DNA of 34,366 nucleotides. Source: Paludibacteraceae bacterium (GTDB taxonomy: Bacteria > Bacteroidota > Bacteroidia > Bacteroidales > Paludibacteraceae). The notes below the pieces were generated by a model. That model saw only the letters and a list, made by a program, of their open reading frames with translations. It searched no databases and was not told where the DNA came from. Shown here piece by piece: positions 6,323 through 14,941 of this stretch; position 1 is the stretch's first letter; the number at the start of each line of letters is the position of its first letter. Made by a program: the position numbers and the translations under genes. The stretch is from positions 1 to 34,366 of the forward strand of contig JAKSMY010000018.1 of NCBI GenBank assembly GCA_024400275.1. Direction: 5' to 3'.

Positions 6323-8959
6323 TTACTTTAATTCTTGAGCCTGTGCGTTATAAACATTGTCACCGCTGAACAACATCAGTTGACCATTTATCAGCATTTT
6401 AGCATTCTGCATTTCAGCAGCAGGAGTCTCGGTTCCGGTAGCCTGATTCTTCACGAAGGCGAACTTACGAGGAGGAACACTTGCGGCAGGCAGTTGGAAG
6501 TAAGCACGGAAGCCCTTGACGCTGCCTGCGGCACCCATAGGAGCCAAACCATTGTCGTAAACGACCATATATTTGCCGGCTACATCTTCAATCTGTTTTG
6601 CATTCAAATTTGCTACGAAATTGCCGGAGGTAGCACCTTCAGTCGTTTTAATAGTAACGCCCTCAAATACAGGATTTTCAGGAGCACCACTTTCCCACTT
6701 GATGAGGTAAGGCATACCGGCAGTCATAGAAGTAACATCTTCTGCCTCAACCAAGAGTGTTTCGCCTTCGAGAGAGCAGTTAGTTACACTCTTAACGGTA
6801 GCACCGGCGAGAGGCGATTCTGCTACGTTAGCAATGTCGAACGGCAAGCAGATAGTTTGCCACATACCATCAACAAACGAACGTTGAATAGTCAAATCTA
6901 TAGTAGCGTTCATAGCGCGATTGAGTAGTGCGGTTTGGTCTGTTGCTTCGCTCACAGCCATTGAGTAGGTGATAGGAGCATCTTCAATGTAATAGGTGTA
7001 ACCATCTGTACCAATCAAAGTGGCATTAAGCATTATTTGACCTTCTTCATCGGAAATAGTAACACTACTACCTGTAGTCATATAAGTATAACTTGTTTTG
7101 GTGTATATCAGATTCCACGAGTCGAATTTGTCGTATCCATAAGTTCCTAATAATGCCAAAGGATTGGCTTGTGTTCCATTTACAGCAAGCATTATCTCCG
7201 GAACATTTACATCTCCAACAACATCAAAATTCAAACCAACAGCAGTAACAGAAGCATCAATATGATCCACATTTACATATACCTCTTTGGGACCCCAAGG
7301 ATTGTCACCTGTGCAAATAAATGTAATCTCAGTACCATGAGCCGTTGTGAGAGTACCGGTCATTGTAATAGTCTTGTTATCTTGAGAATAAGCGACATTG
7401 ACTATACCTGAACGGAAATAGTAATATGCATACTCATCATAGTTATAGTAATAAGAAGGATATTGAGTGTAACTCATATAACCCTGCGAGCCAAGTACAT
7501 CGCCATTGGCGGGAGTGGCAACGTCGGGATTAACAATCGTATGGTTTCCAGCCGTCGGGGCAACATCAGTAGGTGTTTTGAACTCAAGAACAATACGATT
7601 ATAATCGTTATCTTGGAAACTAAATCTTTGTTTTTGATTTGAGAATGTTTTAGTCAGCGAAGTGGATGTAAATTCGATACCACCTTCCACATACTCGGGT
7701 TCTGCATCCCAAGGCGTAGGAGCCGTATAAGTAAAGACAACATCCTTCATCACGTAGGTGTTCTTGTTTTTACAAACAATGGTAGCATTGAGTTTGTACT
7801 CGTTAGGATTGCCCGTTGCTACGATAGAAAGAGCATTAACTTCTGTCTTTGTGGCATCCATTGTAGAAGTTTCATAACCTCCTAAATCTACATAAGTATA
7901 TTGTGCTATAATATTGCTGATAGAAGCATCTACAAGATTAGCAGCCGAAAAATCAATAACAAAATTATTCGGTGTAGCTGTCAAAGCCAATATCCATTCT
8001 CCGTCAGAAGAATAATAAGTGGGATCTACTTTGCTAACGACTAAATCTATCGTTTCGGGTTCAGGAACATACCAAGGGTTGTTCATCGTACTATTCACTA
8101 TGATTTCAGTCCCATGAGCTGTCGTCAATGTTCCTGCCAAAGTCATGGTCTTATTGTCTTGCGAATAGGTCACCGTTAACGAACCGCCTGTAATAAAATA
8201 ATAATATGGATCCCAACCGCCATAATCCTCATAATAAGATGCCAAATAGGTAATCTTAGAGTTTCCCGTTAGGAAATTCTGACCACAAGAAGATTGAATA
8301 GTATTATTTCCAGAAGCAGCGACAAGGAAAGTTGTACCAGCAGTAGGTTGAGCATACTCTGCAACATTCATTTGCAGAAAAATAGTATAATAATCTCTAT
8401 CCGTAATCTTAAAAGTCATCGGGGTCTCATCTTCCCAAGAAGTCATCGAAAGCGTTTTACCTGACATATCAATGGCAGATACTTCTTTTGCAGGTTCTGA
8501 GCCATAAATACTAAATGGAATATTAGAAAAATTATATACTTTATCACTACTTTCAGATGCTGCTCTAGCATTCAATTGACCAGTTATCGTATAACTATCT
8601 TCACCCACTTTTTCAATCGTGATAGATTGTGAACTACTACTATATAAAGTACGTCCTGTACGCAATTTACCAGGATTAGTAGCAGATTGATTATAAATCC
8701 AATTCAAACGCGAATTGGTTGTAGATAACGTACCATCAGATTTCGAAAAAGTACCAACAAAGTCATTTACAGATGGGGTAATTTCAAAACAAATGTCGTA
8801 ATAATAATGGTTGGATGAACTTTCTACAGCATTGAACGTCAAAAGGAGTTTATCCCCTTGGGGAACTGCCGTGAAGTTTTCCACAGTCGTAATCGTGTAC
8901 GCTCCCCACATACTCACTGTGAGTAGGAGAGCTGAAAATAAAGTTAAAATCTTTTTCAT
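6323..8959 (-). CDS. Secreted multidomain beta-rich surface protein, 878 aa
   Basis: The signal peptide is MKKILTLFSALLLTVSMWGA. About five copies of the family's beta-rich domain follow, near residues 20-150, 160-295, 300-410, 425-555 and 560-665. Copies two and four are closest: both contain YYYF-x(2)-G, then TVTYSQDNKT or NVAYSQDNKT, then TLTTAHGTEI and a DNPW or NNPW end. Residues 685-845 are the module with MWQTICLPFDIA, AGMPYLIKW and VKGFRAYFQLP seen in the 527-residue protein. The tail (MLINGQLMLFSGDNVYNAQA) is the shared C-terminal motif. The copies are very rich in Tyr, Asn and Thr. No catalytic motif is seen; a surface or matrix role is inferred. No clear promoter was found in the 87 nt before it, so read-through from the toxin gene is likely. 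Confidence 0.85.
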   Translation of the reverse strand: MKKILTLFSALLLTVSMWGAYTITTVENFTAVPQGDKLLLTFNAVESSSNHYYYDICFEITPSVNDFVGTFSKSDGTLSTTNSRLNWIYNQSATNPGKLRTGRTLYSSSSQSITIEKVGEDSYTITGQLNARAASESSDKVYNFSNIPFSIYGSEPAKEVSAIDMSGKTLSMTSWEDETPMTFKITDRDYYTIFLQMNVAEYAQPTAGTTFLVAASGNNTIQSSCGQNFLTGNSKITYLASYYEDYGGWDPYYYFITGGSLTVTYSQDNKTMTLAGTLTTAHGTEIIVNSTMNNPWYVPEPETIDLVVSKVDPTYYSSDGEWILALTATPNNFVIDFSAANLVDASISNIIAQYTYVDLGGYETSTMDATKTEVNALSIVATGNPNEYKLNATIVCKNKNTYVMKDVVFTYTAPTPWDAEPEYVEGGIEFTSTSLTKTFSNQKQRFSFQDNDYNRIVLEFKTPTDVAPTAGNHTIVNPDVATPANGDVLGSQGYMSYTQYPSYYYNYDEYAYYYFRSGIVNVAYSQDNKTITMTGTLTTAHGTEITFICTGDNPWGPKEVYVNVDHIDASVTAVGLNFDVVGDVNVPEIMLAVNGTQANPLALLGTYGYDKFDSWNLIYTKTSYTYMTTGSSVTISDEEGQIMLNATLIGTDGYTYYIEDAPITYSMAVSEATDQTALLNRAMNATIDLTIQRSFVDGMWQTICLPFDIANVAESPLAGATVKSVTNCSLEGETLLVEAEDVTSMTAGMPYLIKWESGAPENPVFEGVTIKTTEGATSGNFVANLNAKQIEDVAGKYMVVYDNGLAPMGAAGSVKGFRAYFQLPAASVPPRKFAFVKNQATGTETPAAEMQNAKMLINGQLMLFSGDNVYNAQAQELK

Positions 8960-9046
8960 AACTTAAAAATTTTTTGTTAATAATTTGTGTCTTCATTTCA
9001 TTACGGCAGAAGACGTTTGCCTTTATATTTTTGTGTAGTGATTGCT

Positions 9047-9361
9047 TCAATTATGATTTAACAAACTATGTACAGCATCGTAAATATGCATAATCTCTTC
9101 TCCGGAAACCAATCGTTCTATTTTATATGCTATGTGAATATCTTCGTATATAAATTCACAATATTCTAACTCTTTCCAATCCAATCGAAACGGCTCTTTA
9201 TGGGTTATATGAGCATATCGTGCAAATTCTTTAACAGCAATGGCTAGTCTATCAATCTTAGTATGCACCGTTTCTTCAGATAAAGTGGGATGAAGACGCA
9301 TACTTTGTGCATAAAAATCCAGCAGAGATTGTTCTGCCAATGGTTCAACGAGAATTTTCAT
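9047..9361 (-). CDS. RelE/ParE-like toxin of a type II toxin-antitoxin pair
   Basis: The 104-residue protein begins MKILVEPLAEQSLLDFYAQS, has an alpha-helical first half, then FRLDWKELEYCEFIYED and IHIAYKIE, and ends HIYDAVHSLLNHN. Bacteroidales RelE/ParE-superfamily toxins show this pattern of strands with an IYED-[IF]-H-x-AY-x-[IV] segment and a C-terminal YDA-x-HSL. Its ATG overlaps the stop of the preceding small gene by ATGA, the usual coupling in such pairs. The target (ribosome-bound mRNA or gyrase) cannot be told from the sequence. It lies within a chain of secreted-protein genes. Confidence 0.65.
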   Translation of the reverse strand: MKILVEPLAEQSLLDFYAQSMRLHPTLSEETVHTKIDRLAIAVKEFARYAHITHKEPFRLDWKELEYCEFIYEDIHIAYKIERLVSGEEIMHIYDAVHSLLNHN

Positions 9362-9576
9362 GCTTGATAATATTCGTGAACCTTTTGATGTAAATGACTA
9401 ACAACTGTGTCAAAGGGAATCAGTTTTGCAACTGCCTCATCCGACAATTCCGACACATCAGATACTTTGAGATACTCAATGTAATTTAGTATCTGCGCCA
9501 TCTTGACGGGATTATCAATCATCGGTCCCATCGCGTGAATAAATTGTTGGCTTGCTGCCATTTGGGTTGCACTCAT
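9358..9576 (-). CDS. Putative antitoxin, 72 aa
   Basis: A small protein of 72 residues, start MSATQMAASQQFIHAMGP, directly upstream of and 4 nt overlapping the RelE/ParE-like toxin gene. It has helical segments (NPVKMAQILNYIEYL) and a C-terminal part with VSHLHQKVHEYYQA that would suit toxin binding. I assign it as antitoxin from gene order, size and coupling; no DNA-binding motif stands out. It begins 52 nt after the stop of the 640-residue surface protein with no recognisable promoter between. Confidence 0.6.
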   Translation of the reverse strand: MSATQMAASQQFIHAMGPMIDNPVKMAQILNYIEYLKVSDVSELSDEAVAKLIPFDTVVSHLHQKVHEYYQA

Positions 9577-9628
9577 AACTAACGATTTTACATTTGCATT
9601 TCTATATAACTAAAGAAGCACTTTCGAT

Positions 9629-11551
9629 TTATAAGGATTGGGCAGACATCGTATAGCGTTTGCCACCGCGATTGATAAAGACTCTGCCGTTGTGCATATA
9701 TTTTAGCAATCCAACGCCATCGGCTTTCGGCGATTGGGTATCCGTAGGCGCAGCGGAATAACTAAAACGTATCGTGGAGCCATAATAAGAGGTACATTCT
9801 CCCGACAGGGTACGTCTGCCCTGTTCGTCATAACCTAACGTAATGCTACCACTGACCAAATACCAAACCTTATGCACCCAACCATTCTGATCCACCTGTG
9901 CCACATAGCATGGTATCATAATATTTCCATAACGCCCTAAAGAGGAACTGAACACTAAATCCTCCTCTTCCGATGTGGATAAATTATACGTGCCGGCAGG
10001 TATATCCTGCGAATAAGCATACATGCCCAACTGGATATAATACTGCAACCCTTCGGCATCGGTTGTTTCCTGATACAAAGCCATATCCAAAATAGGATCA
10101 CTCATCGTACGACGGTCTTTCCAGTCTAAACTATCCATCTGAACGGAGACTTCTTCCACCACCTTCAGTTCGTCCGTAAAGGGTTGCTCTTTGGGATCTA
10201 CCTCCTCTTCCTCCTGAGGATAATTGATGATATGTGGCACCTGCGTGAAAGAGAACGAATACTCACTACCTATCGTGTCCGTGATATACATTGAATAGGT
10301 CCACGCGCCCTGCCCGGCAGGAGACAGTGTGAGTTGGGCAGTCTTGAACACATACGGTTCGCCGCCAAAGAACCACATCGTATAATCCGATTGGTCCTGG
10401 AACAGCACCAAACCCGACAAGTCATTATTTTCCAATGTATAAGTACCCTCTACCAACTCCATCGGTTTGGACAACGCAACATCTACAATCACGTTGGGGA
10501 AACCGTCCGTCTCCTGAGATGTGGAGAAGAAATTAAACGTATAAGGATAGATATTATTCAACGAATCGGCATACTCGCGTAAATACGAGATGACTACCGT
10601 GTCAATAGCCAACTCAACCTGTTCTTTCTCACGCGGTTCGTCTTCCGGGTCGTACAACAGATTATAAGCACGTGCATCAATCGTCACCTTAGTGCCGTTC
10701 TTTGATGTAGCCTCGCCCGTAATCATAACCGTATCGCCTTTTTCGTTATAAGCAACGGTTATCTGACCGGACACAAGATAATACGGCGTATATTGTCCCC
10801 AAAACTCATCACCTGCGTCACGGATAGCCAAATAACAGGGGTCGTCGTTCTGCAAACTGATATAACCCTGCGAAGCAGTCATCGTGCCTGCCTTGCCGCT
10901 ATTGTCAATGGTATATGTGCCGGCAGGCAAGACCAATTCATCAGCAATCAGATTGAGTTCAATCCAGTTATACGTCTCGTTGGCGGTTTCGCTAATGTTG
11001 ATATTCAACACGCCTGTCTCGCGTAGGCGCGGCACAATCAAATCTGCCACAAAAGCAATGGTTGTAGCCTCCTTAGGTTCGAAACGATACGGATCAGCCG
11101 GCGGTTCCGGAGAAGGTTGGTCATCGTAATCAAACGTGATGGGACTTACCTCAAACACCATATCGCCCTCCGTTTCCATCGAGCCGCTTAAGGTACACGT
11201 CTTATTGCCATTGGACACGATGGTAAGGGTTACTTTGGAATCATATTCGCAATAATACATATCCCCCCAACTCTTGCCTGCTATCTTCTTTTCGGCATAA
11301 CTATTGACATATTCGATGGTTTTGTTCCTTGTAGAGAACGTGCCCGCAATAGATTGGGTAGGCGGATACACATCAAAAGCCAAGGTGTAGTTGTCCTTGC
11401 CGTCTGATGCCTCTACGGTAATGAAATAGTTGAGTTTATCAACCGTTGCATCTTCCACCTTAACGGCAGACGGAGTCAACGAAACGGTTGTAGCCATGAC
11501 CAATCCAGCCACGGCTAACAAGAGAGTTAATGTAATAAAGCGTTTTATCAT
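9629..11551 (-). CDS. Secreted multidomain beta-rich surface protein, 640 aa
   Basis: The signal peptide is MIKRFITLTLLLAVAGLVMA. Four domains of the shared family follow at about residues 25-145, 160-300, 310-440 and 465-605. Each contains an [PE]-[AE]-GTY turn (LPAGTYTID, LVEGTYTLE, IPAGTYNLS) and two contain YYLVSGQITVAY or WYLVSGSITLGY, then G-E-[AC]-TS. Acidic, proline-rich linkers (PSPEPPADP, EEEEVDPKEQ) join the domains. The C-terminal tail (YMHNGRVFINRGGKRYTMSA) carries the shared motif. It lacks the CLP/FRAYF module of the 878- and 527-residue paralogs. Only 2 nt separate it from the gene before, so the two are co-transcribed and probably translationally coupled. Confidence 0.85.
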   Translation of the reverse strand: MIKRFITLTLLLAVAGLVMATTVSLTPSAVKVEDATVDKLNYFITVEASDGKDNYTLAFDVYPPTQSIAGTFSTRNKTIEYVNSYAEKKIAGKSWGDMYYCEYDSKVTLTIVSNGNKTCTLSGSMETEGDMVFEVSPITFDYDDQPSPEPPADPYRFEPKEATTIAFVADLIVPRLRETGVLNINISETANETYNWIELNLIADELVLPAGTYTIDNSGKAGTMTASQGYISLQNDDPCYLAIRDAGDEFWGQYTPYYLVSGQITVAYNEKGDTVMITGEATSKNGTKVTIDARAYNLLYDPEDEPREKEQVELAIDTVVISYLREYADSLNNIYPYTFNFFSTSQETDGFPNVIVDVALSKPMELVEGTYTLENNDLSGLVLFQDQSDYTMWFFGGEPYVFKTAQLTLSPAGQGAWTYSMYITDTIGSEYSFSFTQVPHIINYPQEEEEVDPKEQPFTDELKVVEEVSVQMDSLDWKDRRTMSDPILDMALYQETTDAEGLQYYIQLGMYAYSQDIPAGTYNLSTSEEEDLVFSSSLGRYGNIMIPCYVAQVDQNGWVHKVWYLVSGSITLGYDEQGRRTLSGECTSYYGSTIRFSYSAAPTDTQSPKADGVGLLKYMHNGRVFINRGGKRYTMSAQSL

Positions 11552-11553
11552 AG

Positions 11554-13002
11554 TTATTTAACAGAATGCCCCAATAAGTTATAGAGAGCACCATTCTTAT
11601 TTATCCACAGATGGTTCCGATAGAACATCTTATTGCAACCCATTTGATCCATCAGAACAGGCAACATACCCGTTGCTTCCTTCACGTAGGCAAAAGTAAT
11701 CGGTTCAATCACGTACGTATAGCCGTTCTCGCAAATGAAATTAGCAGACAAGGTGTATGAACCGTCTTTGTTCTCAACAATCGTCAAGACAGAACCTGCC
11801 TCGATATACGATTCGGAAGCTCCAACACTGACACTGGTCCAGATACTCAAATGATCATTGGTGGCGGTAGTAAATGTTCCGGCAGGAGTGCTTTGCTCCT
11901 CTAATTTAATAAATACGGTATAATCCACTCCCTGCTCATTACTTCCCTTAAGATCTATATTCAGTCCTTCCAATCCGTCCTCGGCTACCGTAACCTGACC
12001 GGGTGTAATCACAACCTGCTTATTATCCGGGTCAAAGGCGAAAGATATATCGTCTTTGAAATGGTAGTACAATGTCTGGTCAATATGCTTCTCGCCCATC
12101 ACGCTGAACGATATATCCTGACAAATCAACGTACCGGCATTGAAATGGAACTGCTTGTCACCGTCCTTGGTAACCGTTACCGTGCTAACGGAGTCATTCA
12201 CCAAATAGCGCGTTTTAGAGCCGCCATCAGACTTCAGCCAAGTCACATAACTGCTGGTAGGAATCAGCACATTACTTAAACCTTGCGTAGAATACTTACC
12301 CTCAAGAACCGTGTCCGTTGGACATACGCACAACTGAACGGCATAATCGTACGTAACGTTGTTGTCCAGACGTTTACCGGAGCAAGTGAGATTAAAGTAA
12401 TAACGCACCTGACCATAATCATCGTCCTGACGGGTAACCTGCACACCCTTTACCGTCATATCGTAATCAACATAGGTTTCCCTATTCTTGGCATCCGGGT
12501 CGTACACAAAGGTAAACGGCGTAACGGATATACCCTGCGTTTGAATCTCCGAAGCAGCATAACAATACTTGTAATTATACTGGTTAGTGCCGGACATAGT
12601 CTGCACATTCAGCACACCCTCACCAATCTGATAATGTGTATCGTCCACCTTGGTAATAACAAAGGTATTTTCCAAACTGGGATTCGGACGACGCATATTG
12701 CCGTTGTATGTAATGTCCGAGAAGTCCTTTTTGATTGTACCGTCACTTACTTTATACGTACCTTCCAATTTATGCTCGGCAGGCGCCAGCATCAACGTGG
12801 CAACAGAGGGATAAGTAGTGGTCTTAGCATACTCGGTAGTATTCTTGCATGTCTGCTCAATCGTCAGTTTATACTTATACGTTGTACCATAACTCTGGTC
12901 CTCGACCGTTACTTTGGTAACCGCAGTAAGATAATTATACTGCGTAGCCATCGCGCCAACCGCGCACATCAACATCACTAATGAGAAATAAATCTTTTTC
13001 AT
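11554..13002 (-). CDS. Secreted multidomain beta-rich surface protein, 482 aa
   Basis: The signal peptide is MKKIYFSLVMLMCAVGAMA. Three copies of the family domain lie at about 20-160, 165-310 and 320-450; the third has TPAGTFTTATNDHLS, then SYIEAGSVLTIVENKDGSYT, then a FICENGYTYVIEPI ending. The C-terminal tail (MFYRNHLWINKNGALYNLLG) is the shared motif. It is the first gene of the chain: the promoter at 13075-13106 precedes it, and the 640-residue paralog follows after 2 nt. No enzyme motif is seen. Confidence 0.85.
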   Translation of the reverse strand: MKKIYFSLVMLMCAVGAMATQYNYLTAVTKVTVEDQSYGTTYKYKLTIEQTCKNTTEYAKTTTYPSVATLMLAPAEHKLEGTYKVSDGTIKKDFSDITYNGNMRRPNPSLENTFVITKVDDTHYQIGEGVLNVQTMSGTNQYNYKYCYAASEIQTQGISVTPFTFVYDPDAKNRETYVDYDMTVKGVQVTRQDDDYGQVRYYFNLTCSGKRLDNNVTYDYAVQLCVCPTDTVLEGKYSTQGLSNVLIPTSSYVTWLKSDGGSKTRYLVNDSVSTVTVTKDGDKQFHFNAGTLICQDISFSVMGEKHIDQTLYYHFKDDISFAFDPDNKQVVITPGQVTVAEDGLEGLNIDLKGSNEQGVDYTVFIKLEEQSTPAGTFTTATNDHLSIWTSVSVGASESYIEAGSVLTIVENKDGSYTLSANFICENGYTYVIEPITFAYVKEATGMLPVLMDQMGCNKMFYRNHLWINKNGALYNLLGHSVK

Positions 13003-13074
13003 ACCTAAAAATCAATTTAACTAATAATTACACCTTTTTGTTACGATTTTGTTATAATTTTTACAAATCGGTTG

Positions 13075-13106
13075 CAAAAGTACAAAAAAGTTTTCATATT
13101 TGCAAA
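13075..13106 (-). promoter_or_regulatory. Promoter of the surface-protein operon
   Basis: Minus strand -33 TTTG (13103-13106), 20-nt spacer, -7 box TACTTTTG (13075-13082). Predicted start near 13068, giving a 66-nt AT-rich leader to the ATG at 13002. It likely drives the genes from 13002 down to the terminator at 6111. Confidence 0.75.
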
Positions 13107-13164
13107 TAAATGTACACTTTTTTTACAATTTTAATGCCTTTTTGTTTACTTTTATAGTTTTTGT

Positions 13165-13235
13165 AGCCCCTCCGGGAATCGAACCCGGATCTAAAGTTTA
13201 GGAAACTCGTATTCTATCCGTTGAACTAAAGGGCC
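13165..13235 (-). tRNA. tRNA-Arg (anticodon CCT)
   Basis: A full cloverleaf reads on the minus strand: acceptor GGCCCTT pairing with AGGGGCT (one G-U), D-stem GTTC/GAAT, anticodon loop TT-CCT-AA, T-arm CCGGG-TTCGATT-CCCGG. The anticodon CCU reads AGG, arginine. The 3' CCA is not encoded; the next base, A at 13164, is the discriminator. The outermost anticodon-stem pair is mismatched (C-U), which is tolerated in this isoacceptor. Its position at the border between housekeeping genes and the accessory surface-protein region fits a common integration site, but I see no att duplication. Confidence 0.93.
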
Positions 13236-13241
13236 CTCGTC

Positions 13242-13303
13242 GGAGCAACAACCTCGCAAGAGTTGATTGCCGCGCTGCTTAATCAACAGGCGAGTTGTGC
13301 TCC
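13242..13303. other. Large imperfect hairpin beside the tRNA gene
   Basis: The outer arms ggagcaacaacctcgc (13242-13257) and gcgagttgtgctcc (13290-13303) pair with two bulges, and the inner arms gttgatt (13262-13268) and aatcaac (13281-13287) pair perfectly. It lies 18 nt after the DUF2461 stop and just before the tRNA on the minus strand. There is no T-tract, so it is not a standard terminator; it may be a 3' end or processing structure. Confidence 0.55.
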
Positions 13304-13321
13304 TCCTCTTCGAAAAACCTC

Positions 13322-14086
13322 TTATGAGCTTTTTCGAGTTGTTATATTATATTCTTCAAACGTATAATTAAGAAAGTCATTCATCGGTTTGGCAGCACGG
13401 GCTATATCCAACAAGCGGGACATGAAGTCCGGCGCACATACTTGGGCATCCGTCAGGGGTGTGGAGAACGTATAGGCCTTGCGTTTGAGCCAATCCGCAA
13501 TTCGATTGACGGTTAACGATGCACAATGCACGGTTGAAATTTCGTTGAGTTGTTCTTCAAAGCCGACAGGGACTTTTTTGAGCATCCACTCCGTATCAAA
13601 ATCACCGAAATAACGTTGCCAATGCGGGTTAGCCATAATCTGCTCCACCTCGTCATAATTAGCCACTATTTCCTTCCGCAGAGCCTTCAGCAGGTCCGGA
13701 TTGGGGCACCAGATACCTCCGGCGAACAGACAATGACCGGGCTGCAAATGCAGGTAATAACCTCCCCGCATGGAATGTTTACCGGCTGTATTGGGTTTGT
13801 CAGGAGCCGCAGCGGCAGGAAACGTACCGAACCACTCTTTATAAGGACGCTTGTCGGCAGAGAAACGTACATCACGATAAATACGCCATATACACTGCTT
13901 CGGCTGCAAGCCGACGAGCGACGGATCGATAGCCGCCAAGCCGTCGATATAGTCCTGCGTCAGTGCCTCAAAACGCTTGCGACACGCGTCATAACGGGGC
14001 TTGTTGGCTTGAAACCACTCGCGATTGTTGTTACGCGACAGGTCCGCCAAAAATGTTAATATATCTTTTACAGTCGTTTCAAGCAT
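13322..14086 (-). CDS. DUF2461 family protein, 254 aa
   Basis: The N-terminus (LTFLADLSRNNNREWFQANK) and the central stretch IYRDVRFSADKRPYKEWFG are hallmarks of the DUF2461 (TIGR02453) family, of unknown biochemical function and about this length. A GGYYLHLQPGHCLFAGGIW segment and a C-terminal MNDFLNYTFEEY complete the pattern. No signal peptide is present, so it is cytoplasmic. Its ATG lies inside the 3' end of rfbD (19-nt overlap), so it is the last gene of the envelope gene chain. Confidence 0.85.
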   Translation of the reverse strand: MLETTVKDILTFLADLSRNNNREWFQANKPRYDACRKRFEALTQDYIDGLAAIDPSLVGLQPKQCIWRIYRDVRFSADKRPYKEWFGTFPAAAAPDKPNTAGKHSMRGGYYLHLQPGHCLFAGGIWCPNPDLLKALRKEIVANYDEVEQIMANPHWQRYFGDFDTEWMLKKVPVGFEEQLNEISTVHCASLTVNRIADWLKRKAYTFSTPLTDAQVCAPDFMSRLLDIARAAKPMNDFLNYTFEEYNITTRKSS

Positions 14087-14904
14087 TGTGCAAGTGAATC
14101 AGTCCAATAAGGAACAGTGATACCAAAAGTGGTTTTAACCTTGGCTTTATCCAACACCGAGTAGTGAGGACGCGGCGTTTTATACTGATATTCGGACGAC
14201 AAGATAGGCGTTACCTTGCAGGCAACCCCTGCCTGACGCAGTATCTCTACCGTGAAATCAAACCACGAGCAGACACCTTCGTCGGTGAAATGGTAGATAC
14301 CGGCATGCCACTCGGAAGCCTCAATGGCGGCATAGATAGCCTTTGCCAAGTCCTCGGCATAGGTGGGCGTGCCAATCTGGTCATACACCACGCGCAGTTC
14401 GTCTTTCTCACGCCCGTATTTGAGCATGGTCTTAACAAAATTATTACCGTAGGGCGAATAGAGCCATGCCGTACGGAAAATAATTGCCTCCGGATTAGCC
14501 TTCAGCAGCAATTGTTCGCCCTCGTATTTAGTGCGTCCGTATGCGGTACGCGGTGCCACGGGGTCACTTTCGCGGCAAGGAACATGTTCGTCACCGGAAA
14601 AAACATAGTCGGTGGACACATGAATAACCTTACAGCCCGCCGTTGCCAAGTTCTCAACCGCCTGTGCATTAATCAAACGGGCAGTAACTTCGTCTGCCTC
14701 TGCCTTATCTACGTTCGTATAAGCAGCACAATTAACAATAAGACCTATTTTATTATCGCGCACGTACGCGTGAACGACATCACGGTTGGTGATATCCAAT
14801 TCAGCCACATCGGTAAAAAAATACGTGTGCGACGTATGCTGAACACTCAGGTTACGCATTTCGGTTCCTAATTGGCCATTGCAGCCGGTGATGAGAATAT
14901 TCAT
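14068..14904 (-). CDS. rfbD: dTDP-4-dehydrorhamnose reductase
   Basis: RfbD/RmlD reduces dTDP-4-dehydro-L-rhamnose to dTDP-L-rhamnose, the last step of this sugar-nucleotide pathway, using NAD(P)H. The 278-residue protein has the Rossmann motif GCNGQLG at 7-13, STDYVFSG at 97-104 and the short-chain dehydrogenase pair Y122/K126 in AYGRTKYEGE. Length and order are normal for the family. It follows rfbC after 36 nt; that gap is a small 9-nt repeat array. rfbA and rfbB are not in the window. Confidence 0.95.
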   Translation of the reverse strand: MNILITGCNGQLGTEMRNLSVQHTSHTYFFTDVAELDITNRDVVHAYVRDNKIGLIVNCAAYTNVDKAEADEVTARLINAQAVENLATAGCKVIHVSTDYVFSGDEHVPCRESDPVAPRTAYGRTKYEGEQLLLKANPEAIIFRTAWLYSPYGNNFVKTMLKYGREKDELRVVYDQIGTPTYAEDLAKAIYAAIEASEWHAGIYHFTDEGVCSWFDFTVEILRQAGVACKVTPILSSEYQYKTPRPHYSVLDKAKVKTTFGITVPYWTDSLAQCLKRL

Positions 14905-14905
14905 G

Positions 14906-14941
14906 ATTAGCGGGTTTAACGAGTTTAACAGGTTTAGAGGT
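14906..14941. repeat. Degenerate 9-nt tandem array between rfbC and rfbD
   Basis: The plus strand reads attagcggg / tttaacgag / tttaacagg / tttagagg, filling the whole spacer from the rfbD ATG to the rfbC stop codon. It occupies the same kind of place as the 7-nt arrays. Confidence 0.65.

Noticed and set aside
8850..9050. A 66-codon minus-strand frame overlapping the start of the 878-aa gene
   Set aside because: It overlaps the signal peptide coding in another frame, and has no family resemblance.
13164..13235. Integration site of a mobile element at the tRNA
   Set aside because: No integrase gene and no repeat of the tRNA 3' end was seen in the window.
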